From assembly GCF_004126535.1 (NCBI RefSeq), contig NZ_PPCV01000001.1:434001-498000 (forward strand): DNA of 64,000 nucleotides, read 5' to 3'. This document shows positions 57,169 to 64,000 of the stretch, piece after piece. Below the pieces are notes generated by a model that was given only the letters and a program-made list of their open reading frames with translations, made no database searches and was not told where the DNA came from. The position numbers and the translations under genes are program-made. The DNA is from Propioniciclava flava (GTDB lineage Bacteria; Actinomycetota; Actinomycetes; Propionibacteriales; Propionibacteriaceae). Position 1 is the stretch's first letter, and each line of letters begins with the position of its first letter.

Positions 57169-58299
57169 TCACCGCTTCGCGGCGGCCCGCGCCCGCACGA
57201 GGGCGTCGGGGAGGAGCACGAGGACCGCGTCCACGTCGGCGTCCGTGCTGGTCCACCCCAGCGAGAAGCGCAGGGACGCGGACGCCTCGGCTTCGCTACG
57301 CCCCATGGCGAGCAGCACCTCGCTGGGTTGGTGGACACCCGCGGTGCAGGCCGAACCGGTCGAGGCGTCCACGCCTGCCGCGTCCAGCATGAGGAGCAGA
57401 TCGTCGGCGCGCGTGCCCTCGAAGGTGGCGTTCACGATCGCCGGGCAGACAGCCTCGCCACCGTTGACGTGCACCCGCGGCAGCGCTTCCAGGCCAGCGA
57501 CCAGGCGCGCGCGCAGCACAGCCAGACGCTGCGATTCGTCGGCGCGGTGCGCCACCGTCTCGGCTGCCGCGGCAGCGAATCCCGCCGCGAGGGCGACGGG
57601 GACCGTGCCCGAGCGCAGCCGCCGCTCCTGCTCCCCGCCGCGCGAGACGGGGGCGAGGGGGGCATCGCGCCGAGCGATCAGCGCCCCGACGCCGACGGGT
57701 CCGCCGAGTTTGTGCGCACTGATGGTCATCGCGTCCAGGCCGGAGTCGGCAAAGGACACGTTCAGGTGCGGCAGCGCTTGCACCGCGTCGCTGTGCACCG
57801 ATGCACCCACGCGACGGGCGGCCTCGACGACCGACGCCAAGGGTTGGATCGTGCCCGTTTCGTTGTTGACCCACATCACCGACACCCAGGCTGTGTTGGG
57901 GGCCAGGCCCGCGAGCGAGGGCTCCGTCACGCGTCCGGTCGTATCGACGTGGAGGATGTGCGCGGCAGCCCCCAGCGCATGGGCGGCCGCAAGAACTGCA
58001 GGATGCTCCACCGCCGAAACGGCCACCTGGGGCCGTCCCCCACTGCGTCCTGCCGTCGCGCCGCCCAGCACCACCATGTTGTCGGCTTCCGTTCCGCCGC
58101 CGGTGAAGATGACCTCGCTCGGATGCGCATCCACCGCCTCGGCGAGTTGCTCGCGGGCGTCTTCCAAGAGGGCGTGCGCGGCGCGGCCGCTGGTGTGCTG
58201 CGAACTCGGGTTGCCGATCTGCGACCACGCCGACGTCATGGCGTGCAGCGCCGAGGGACGCAGCGGTGATGTCGCAGCGTGATCCAGATAGTGACGCAT
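57169..58299 (-). CDS. Cysteine desulfurase (NifS/IscS type)
   Basis: A 376-residue PLP enzyme taking sulphur from cysteine. The opening YLDHAATSPLRP, the metal-less PLP lysine in TISAHKLGGPVGVG (near 198), and the catalytic Cys in STGSACTAGVHQPSEV (near 320) define it. It is a IscS-like group I enzyme. Two tandem ATGs occur; the second, at 58299, is five bases from GGAGG and is preferred. The mnmA gene follows 60 bases on, so a sulphur-relay role for tRNA thiolation is likely, alongside Fe-S work. Confidence 0.95.
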   Translation of the reverse strand: MRHYLDHAATSPLRPSALHAMTSAWSQIGNPSSQHTSGRAAHALLEDAREQLAEAVDAHPSEVIFTGGGTEADNMVVLGGATAGRSGGRPQVAVSAVEHPAVLAAAHALGAAAHILHVDTTGRVTEPSLAGLAPNTAWVSVMWVNNETGTIQPLASVVEAARRVGASVHSDAVQALPHLNVSFADSGLDAMTISAHKLGGPVGVGALIARRDAPLAPVSRGGEQERRLRSGTVPVALAAGFAAAAAETVAHRADESQRLAVLRARLVAGLEALPRVHVNGGEAVCPAIVNATFEGTRADDLLLMLDAAGVDASTGSACTAGVHQPSEVLLAMGRSEAEASASLRFSLGWTSTDADVDAVLVLLPDALVRARAAAKR

Positions 58300-58413
58300 C
58301 ATGTCCTCCGGCGGCAGTCTAGGCGGCACGCGGTTCGGCAAGTGGAACCCCTCCCCGGCCTGAGGCAGAATGGGTCGCCGCCTCCCCTTACCGACGACGA
58401 AAGAGCGAACTCA

Positions 58414-60543
58414 GTGACCACGGCCCTGACACCACCGGTCGACTCCTCCCTTCTGGGTGCGCACGTCCACGAGGGTGGCACGAATTTCGCCTTGTGGGCG
58501 CCGCGTGCCACGCGCGTCGAGGTCGCTTTGGTGGACGCGGATCGCCAACAGACGAACCACGATCTCACCCGCCAGCCCGACGGCGTATGGATGGTGTTCC
58601 TGCCCGGCGTGGAGGCAGGGCAGCGCTACGGCTACCGCGTCCACGGCCCCTGGAGCCCGGTGACCGGCGAACGATTCAATCCGGCGAAGCTGCTGATCGA
58701 CCCGTACGCACGCGCCATCACGGGCGGCGTGGATTACGCGGGACCCATCAGCGACCACACCCCCGAATCGAACTACCTGCCTGATGCGCGCGACTCCTTC
58801 GCTTCGGTCCCCCTCAGCGTCGTCGTGGCCGACACCGAACCTCCCCGTCCGCTTCGCGCCGTGCCGAATCCCGAAGACCTGGTTGTCTATGAGACGCATC
58901 TGAAGGGGTTCACGCGGCTCCACCCCGCCGTACCCGAGCACTTGCGCGGCACCTATGCCGGGATGGCCTACCCCGCCGTGATCGACCATCTCACCGAGTT
59001 GGGCGTCACCGCCGTGGAGTTCCTCCCCCTGCACCAGTTTGTGTCCGAGCCGTTCGTGGCCAACAAGGGGCTGGTGAACTACTGGGGCTACAACACGCTC
59101 GGGTTCTTCGCGCCCCACGCCCCCTATTCCAGTTCGGGAACCCTCGGCGAACAGGTACGCGAGTTCAAGGAGATGGTGTCGGCGTTGCACGACGCGGGCA
59201 TCGCCGTGATCATGGATGTGGTCTACAACCACACCGCCGAGGGCGGCCATGATGGTCCGACGCTGAGCTTCCGGGGCATCGACCATGCCGGGTATTACCG
59301 GCTCACCTCCGACTTGCGCAACGACTACGACGTCACCGGATGCGGCAATGCGGTGGATACGTCCAAGGCGGGCGTGCTGGATCTGGTGCTGGATTCCCTG
59401 CGCTATTGGGTGACCGACATGGGCGTTGACGGCTTCCGGTTCGACCTGTGTACGACGCTGATCCGCGACAACCGTCACCATGTCGATCAGGACCACGCCT
59501 TCAAGCAGGCCCTGACGACCGATCCAGTGCTGGCCGACACCATCATGATCACCGAGCCCTGGGACCTGGGACCGTACGGCTACCAGCTCGGACGCTGGGG
59601 ACGCCCTTGGAGCGAGTGGAACGACCGCTTCCGCGGGTTCACGCGCGACTTCTGGCGGGGAGCAGTGTCCGGCGTGGAGGAGTTGGCCACACGGCTGGCG
59701 GGTTCCTCGGACATTTTCGATCATGAGGGCCGCCCCGCGACCAGTTCGCTCAACTTCATCACCGCCCACGATGGCTTCACGTTGCGGGACGTGGTCACCT
59801 ACGACCTGAAGCACAACGAGGCCAACGGCGAACGCAACCGCGACGGCGCCGACGACAACCGCTCGTGGAACCATGGCTTCGAGGGTGAGACCGCCGACCA
59901 GAAGATCAACGCGGCACGTCACCGCACCGTCCGCAACATGATGGCGACCCTGCTGCTGGCCACGGGCATACCGATGCTGACAGCAGGCGACGAGATGGGG
60001 CGCACCCAACTCGGCAACAACAACGCCTACTGCCAAGACTCCCCGATCTCGTGGGTGAACTGGACCCCCGACGACGCCTGGAGCGATCAGCTTGAGCTGA
60101 CCCGCACCCTGCTCGCCCTGCGCGCCGCGCACCCGGTGCTGCGAGCTCGTCGGTTCCGCTCCCGCGCCGAGGTGAGGGGCGAGGACGCGTTGGGCCTGGG
60201 CCGCACGGAGTCGGCCTGGTTCAACGAGAACGGCGGCGAGATGTCGATCGCCGATTGGCACGACGGCGATCGTCGCTGTCTTGGCATGTATCTCGCCGAT
60301 GCCCAGGAGGCATTCCTGGTCTTCTTCAACGCGGGGGGCGAGGTGGGCCTGACACTTCCGGGAGCCCCCTGGTCCAGCGGTTACTCCCTCGTGGCGCACA
60401 CCGGAGAGCCCGGCGAGTTCCCCCAGGACAGGTTCGAGCCGGGAGATGTCGTCGAGGTTCCCGCGCAGACCGTCGTGGTCTTGGCGGCAGACGTCTCTCA
60501 CAAGCGTCACACAACCCTGCCGAGCAGTGTGGGGGTGCAGTAG
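58414..60543 (+). CDS. glgX: Glycogen debranching enzyme GlgX
   Basis: A 709-residue GH13 isoamylase-type protein. The N-terminal CBM48-like domain (about 10-105) has GAHVHEGGTNFALWAPRAT. Catalytic residues in order are MDVVYNHTAEG (region I), the nucleophile Asp in GFRFDLCTTL, the acid Glu in MITEPWDLG, and Asp in FITAHDGFTLRDVV; GDEMGRTQ and NNNAYCQDSP are also typical. It removes short maltodextrin branches. The start is GTG at 58414, chosen where similarity begins. It heads glgX-glgE-maltokinase. Confidence 0.96.
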   Translation: MTTALTPPVDSSLLGAHVHEGGTNFALWAPRATRVEVALVDADRQQTNHDLTRQPDGVWMVFLPGVEAGQRYGYRVHGPWSPVTGERFNPAKLLIDPYARAITGGVDYAGPISDHTPESNYLPDARDSFASVPLSVVVADTEPPRPLRAVPNPEDLVVYETHLKGFTRLHPAVPEHLRGTYAGMAYPAVIDHLTELGVTAVEFLPLHQFVSEPFVANKGLVNYWGYNTLGFFAPHAPYSSSGTLGEQVREFKEMVSALHDAGIAVIMDVVYNHTAEGGHDGPTLSFRGIDHAGYYRLTSDLRNDYDVTGCGNAVDTSKAGVLDLVLDSLRYWVTDMGVDGFRFDLCTTLIRDNRHHVDQDHAFKQALTTDPVLADTIMITEPWDLGPYGYQLGRWGRPWSEWNDRFRGFTRDFWRGAVSGVEELATRLAGSSDIFDHEGRPATSSLNFITAHDGFTLRDVVTYDLKHNEANGERNRDGADDNRSWNHGFEGETADQKINAARHRTVRNMMATLLLATGIPMLTAGDEMGRTQLGNNNAYCQDSPISWVNWTPDDAWSDQLELTRTLLALRAAHPVLRARRFRSRAEVRGEDALGLGRTESAWFNENGGEMSIADWHDGDRRCLGMYLADAQEAFLVFFNAGGEVGLTLPGAPWSSGYSLVAHTGEPGEFPQDRFEPGDVVEVPAQTVVVLAADVSHKRHTTLPSSVGVQ

Positions 60544-60552
60544 CGTGGGCAC

Positions 60553-62688
60553 GTGACCTCGCGACGCAAGCCCCAGCCCCCGGCCGCAGCCCCGGCCAGC
60601 GCCACGCCTTCAACGCCTTCGGCGTCCCGACCGCGGCCCAGTGGCCGGTCTACTCGGGCCGCAGCCGAGCCGCCTCGCACCGCGGCGTCCGAGCCCGCTA
60701 TTGCGGTGGTGTTGGGCTCGATCCCGACCCCGCCGCGTGGCATCGGGCGGATCCCCGTGACCAAGGTGGAGCCGGTCATCGAGGGGGGTGCCTACGCCGC
60801 TAAGGCGGTCGTCGGCGAAGCCATCCCGATTCGGGCCAAGGTGTTTCGCGAGGGGCACGACGCCGTTAATGCCTCGGTCATCCTTACGGACCCCTCCGGG
60901 CAGCAGACCCGTCACGACATGGAGCCGCTGGAACCGCGCGGCCTGGATCCGTGGGAGGCGTGGGTTCGTCCCGACACGCAGGGCCTGTGGCACTTCCGTG
61001 TCGAGGGCTGGTCGGATCCGTGGGGGACGTGGCTCCATACGGCCCAGGCCAAGCTGCCGGTCGGCGTCGATGTCCCCCTGGTATGCCTGGAGGGTCGCGA
61101 CCTGCTGGAACGTACTGCCGCGAACGCCCTGGCGGCCGGCGACCCCGTCCAGGCCTCGATCCTGAGCGCAACCGCGCTGCTGCTGATCCCCGAACGACCT
61201 GCCGCCGACCTTCTCGATGTGGCCTCCGGCCACGGCCTCGCGACGGCCATGCGCGCCTACGGACCGCGTGAGCTGGTCTCGCCCACCGCCGACTTTCCCT
61301 TGTATGTCGATCGTCAGCGCGCGCTGTACGCGTCCTGGTACGAGTTCTTCCCGCGTTCCGAAGGCGCGCGCTACGACGCCGCCACCGACACCTGGACGTC
61401 TGGCACGTTCGAGACTGCTGCCCGTCGTCTGGACGCCATCGCCGCGATGGGCTTCAACGTCGTCTATCTCCCCCCCATCCACCCGGTGGGTCACGCCTTC
61501 AGGAAGGGTAAGAACAACACCCTGGACGCCCACCCGGACGATCCGGGCTCGCCGTGGGCCATCGGCAACGCCGACGGCGGACACGATGCGATCAACCCCG
61601 ACCTCGGCACCTTCGCGGACTTCGATGCCTTTGTCGCCCGCGCACACGAGTTGGGCTTGGAGATCGCCCTCGATTTCGCCTTGCAGGCGTCCCCGGATCA
61701 TCCCTGGGTCCGCGAGCACCCCGAGTGGTTCACCACGCGCCTGGATGGCAGCATCGCGTACGCGGAGAACCCGCCGAAGAAGTATCAAGACATCTATCCG
61801 ATCAACTTCGACAACGACCCCCAGGGCTTGTACAACGAGGTCCTGCGCATCTTGAAGTTGTGGATCAGCCATGGCATCTCGATCTTCCGCGTCGACAATC
61901 CCCACACCAAGCCGGTGCAGTTTTGGGCGTGGATCTTCGCCCAGCTTCGCCAGACGGACCCCGACGTGTTGTTCTTCGCCGAAGCGTTCACGACGCCGGA
62001 GATGATGCACACTCTCGGGAAGGTGGGCTTCCAGTCGAGCTACACCTACTTCACCTGGCGCGTGGACAAGCAGGAGATCCAGGAGTACATGGGCGAACTG
62101 TCGGGTGAGATGGCCAACTTCTACCGTCCCAACTTCTTCGTCAACACCCCCGACATCAACCCTTTCCACCTCCAGTCGGGCAACCCGGCGATCTTCGCGA
62201 TCCGGGCGATCCTGGCGGCGACGCTCTCGCCCGCATGGGGGGTCTACTCGGGGTTTGAGCTGTTCGAGCACGAGGCCTTGGCTCCTGGCCGCGAGGAGTA
62301 CCTCAACTCCGAGAAGTACGAGTATCGCCCCCGTGATTTCACCGCCGAGCCGAACCTCAACGTCCTCCTCGGCACCCTGAACGCGATCCGGGACGCGCAC
62401 CCGGCCTTGCAGCAGTTGCGTCAGATCCACTTCCACACTGCGCTCGACGATCAAGTGTTGGCCTACTCCAAGCGAGACGGTGAGGACTACGTGCTGTGCG
62501 TGGTGTCTCTCGACCCGGACAACGCTGTCGAGACCGAGGTCCATCTGGATCTGGAGGCGCTGGGTCGTGGCGATCAGGCGACGCTGCCGGTGAGGGACGA
62601 ACTGACCGGTGAGTCGTACGTGTGGGGGGCGAGCAACTTCGTCCGCTTGACGCCGTCGCGTCCGGCCCACGTCTTGTCGCTTGGCTGA
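60553..62688 (+). CDS. glgE: Alpha-1,4-glucan:maltose-1-phosphate maltosyltransferase GlgE
   Basis: A 711-residue GH13_3 enzyme adding maltose from maltose-1-phosphate onto glucan. After a 48-residue Ala/Pro/Arg-rich N-terminal extension comes domain N (about 55-170). The catalytic Asp is in IFRVDNPHTKPVQFW (near 440), the Glu in LFFAEAFTTPEMMH (near 475), and PDINPFHLQSG closes the active site. EWFTTRLDGSIAYAENPPKK is the GlgE-specific maltose-1-P region. It starts with GTG at 60553, nine bases after glgX. It works with the maltokinase downstream. Confidence 0.96.
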   Translation: MTSRRKPQPPAAAPASATPSTPSASRPRPSGRSTRAAAEPPRTAASEPAIAVVLGSIPTPPRGIGRIPVTKVEPVIEGGAYAAKAVVGEAIPIRAKVFREGHDAVNASVILTDPSGQQTRHDMEPLEPRGLDPWEAWVRPDTQGLWHFRVEGWSDPWGTWLHTAQAKLPVGVDVPLVCLEGRDLLERTAANALAAGDPVQASILSATALLLIPERPAADLLDVASGHGLATAMRAYGPRELVSPTADFPLYVDRQRALYASWYEFFPRSEGARYDAATDTWTSGTFETAARRLDAIAAMGFNVVYLPPIHPVGHAFRKGKNNTLDAHPDDPGSPWAIGNADGGHDAINPDLGTFADFDAFVARAHELGLEIALDFALQASPDHPWVREHPEWFTTRLDGSIAYAENPPKKYQDIYPINFDNDPQGLYNEVLRILKLWISHGISIFRVDNPHTKPVQFWAWIFAQLRQTDPDVLFFAEAFTTPEMMHTLGKVGFQSSYTYFTWRVDKQEIQEYMGELSGEMANFYRPNFFVNTPDINPFHLQSGNPAIFAIRAILAATLSPAWGVYSGFELFEHEALAPGREEYLNSEKYEYRPRDFTAEPNLNVLLGTLNAIRDAHPALQQLRQIHFHTALDDQVLAYSKRDGEDYVLCVVSLDPDNAVETEVHLDLEALGRGDQATLPVRDELTGESYVWGASNFVRLTPSRPAHVLSLG

Positions 62689-62713
62689 TCGACTCGGGCT
62701 GGAGGAGGTTCTC

Positions 62714-64000
62714 GTGACTCCGCTCATGCAGGCGTGGATGCGGCACCTGGAAACGGTGCGGTGGTTCGGCGGGAAGGGTGCCGGGGCCCACGTCACGGCC
62801 CTGACCCCTCTGGGCTGGTACACCCCCACCGACGCTGTTCCGGCCGTCCGCAGCGAGATCGCGACGCTCTCCTTCCCGGACGGGCACCAGGAGTTCTACC
62901 ACCTGCTCGTCGCCTACTACCCCGCGGACGCGAAGCCGCAGGGCACCGTCTTGGGCATCCTGGGCGGGGATCAGGTCGTGGATGCGACCACCGACCCCGA
63001 CGCGTTGTCCGCGTTCGTGGTGACTACGGCACCACAGTTCGCGCACCTTCCGGTGGGGGTGTGGCGCGGTGAACAGTCGAATACGACGCTGACGTTGGGC
63101 ACCACCCACCTGTACAAACTGTTTCGTCGGGTCGAGCCGGGCCCCAACCTCGACGCGGAGGTGCTGATCGCGCTGCGTGGGTTCCGCGCGCCCGCGGTGC
63201 TCTCGCGGCTGAAGGTGGTGTGGCCCGCTGGGGAGACCACCGATGCAGGCATGATCATCGAGCGTGTCGCCGACGCTACGGACGGCTGGGAGTTGGCTTG
63301 TGCTGCCTGCGCGGCGCAGGAGGACTTCAGCGACCGGGCGCGGGCCCTGGGTGAGGCGTTGGCTCAGGTGCACACCCGCCTCGCCGAGGCTTTCGGGACG
63401 CGCACCATCGCAGGCGACGCTGTCGCCGAGGAGATGCGGCGACGCCTCGCTACCTCCCTCGACGCCGCCGGGCAGCTTCTCCCGTATGCGGACGCCTTGG
63501 CCGCGGCCTTCGATGCGTTGCGCGGGCAAACGATCACCGCGCAGCGGATCCACGGGGATTTCCACCTGGGGCAAACCCTCTCCTCCCCTGCGGGCTGGAC
63601 CCTGATCGACTTCGAGGGCGAGCCTGCCAAGACGGCCGCCGAGCGGCGAGCGTTCGATTCTCCGTGGCGCGACGTGGCGGGCATGATCCGCTCGTTTGAC
63701 TATGCGCGCTCGGCACATAGCGATCCCACATCGCAGGCGGCGATCAGCTGGGCGGATACGGCCCGCGACGCCTTCTTGGCGGGCTACTGTGGTGACGCCC
63801 AGCCCCGATCAGATCTGCTGGCCGGCTACGTCGTCGACAAAGCCATCTACGAAGTGGTGTACGAAGTACGCAACCGGCCCGACTGGGTCGACATCCCGCT
63901 GCGCGCCATCGAGGCCGTCGGCGGGGTCGTCACCCCAGCACGGCCCCAATGGAATGGAGTGACCATGTCTCACGATTCGCACGGTGGCCTGCAGGGCTGG
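62714..64000 (+). CDS. mak: Maltokinase (Mak/Pep2); open to the window edge, possibly read into GlgB
   Basis: 429 codons with no stop before the window ends. It begins VRWFGGKGAG after GTG at 62714, typical of maltokinase. The kinase core shows HLYKLFRRVEPGPNLDAEV (about 133-151), the catalytic loop IHGDFHLGQTL (about 278-288) and the metal Asp in LIDFEGEP (about 295). It makes maltose-1-phosphate from maltose for GlgE. The last stretch reads PQWNGVTMSHDSHGGLQGW: an ATG at 63965 follows GGAG by five bases and looks like a GlgB start in the same frame. So either the maltokinase continues as a fusion or its stop lies beyond. Confidence 0.9.
   Translation, partial: MTPLMQAWMRHLETVRWFGGKGAGAHVTALTPLGWYTPTDAVPAVRSEIATLSFPDGHQEFYHLLVAYYPADAKPQGTVLGILGGDQVVDATTDPDALSAFVVTTAPQFAHLPVGVWRGEQSNTTLTLGTTHLYKLFRRVEPGPNLDAEVLIALRGFRAPAVLSRLKVVWPAGETTDAGMIIERVADATDGWELACAACAAQEDFSDRARALGEALAQVHTRLAEAFGTRTIAGDAVAEEMRRRLATSLDAAGQLLPYADALAAAFDALRGQTITAQRIHGDFHLGQTLSSPAGWTLIDFEGEPAKTAAERRAFDSPWRDVAGMIRSFDYARSAHSDPTSQAAISWADTARDAFLAGYCGDAQPRSDLLAGYVVDKAIYEVVYEVRNRPDWVDIPLRAIEAVGGVVTPARPQWNGVTMSHDSHGGLQGW

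Overview
The window is a piece of a high-G+C actinobacterial chromosome (Actinomycetota). Supporting signs are the dense, overlapping minus-strand operons, secD-secF-apt-relA and ruvC-ruvA-ruvB gene order, a PriA-type HisA with no trpF nearby, a hisI-trpE-trpC-trpB-trpA-lgt-gltB-gltD run, the GlgE maltose-1-phosphate route, GatCAB and many GTG starts. A member of the Propionibacteriales is a reasonable guess from the overall gene content, but the family cannot be fixed from sequence reading alone.

Positions 1-5230 look different from the rest. Codon third positions carry more A/T and the genes are specialised: the 3' end of a PabB-type chorismate-using enzyme, a PabC-type class IV aminotransferase/lyase, a PobA-type flavin hydroxylase, a small membrane protein, a SAM methyltransferase and a luciferase-like flavin oxidoreductase, all on the plus strand. 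Together they suggest making 4-aminobenzoate, hydroxylating it and tailoring it into an unknown metabolite. The segment ends inside an ABC-F gene (5173-6678, minus strand) whose second ATPase domain is cut off just after Walker B, so 5230 looks like an insertion or recombination junction. The ABC-F gene has a leader with a promoter, an 8-codon leader peptide and four pairing arms arranged as in ribosome-stalling translational attenuators.

From 6870 to about 58300 the window is mostly core chromosome on the minus strand. In order of coordinate it holds hisS with an MBL hydrolase; a DUF349 gene (+); relA, a K+ channel, apt, secF, secD and yajC; ruvBAC with a perfect LexA-type box before ruvC; yebC; priA, a cytosine-deaminase-like amidohydrolase, hisH, hisB, hisC and hisD; DUF554 and ybaK genes (+); a membrane protein with dnaE; an arginase-family gene (+); a DUF1697 gene; gltD-gltB; lgt-trpA-trpB-trpC, two small membrane genes, trpE and hisI; a TIGR03085 gene (+); a PfkB-type sugar kinase and a VanZ-like gene; gatB-gatA-gatC; an ACT-domain gene (+); a small membrane gene with ligA; a MetE-like gene, mnmA and a cysteine desulfurase gene.

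The right end (58414-64000, plus strand) is an alpha-glucan operon: glgX (debranching), glgE (maltosyltransferase) and a maltokinase gene that is still open at the window edge. In its own frame it contains a plausible glgB start, so it may be a maltokinase-GlgB fusion or run straight into glgB. Functionally, the window joins histidine/tryptophan synthesis (sharing PriA), glutamate synthesis, protein export, recombination repair, stringent response, tRNA charging and modification, and storage polysaccharide metabolism, next to a probably acquired aromatic-metabolite locus.
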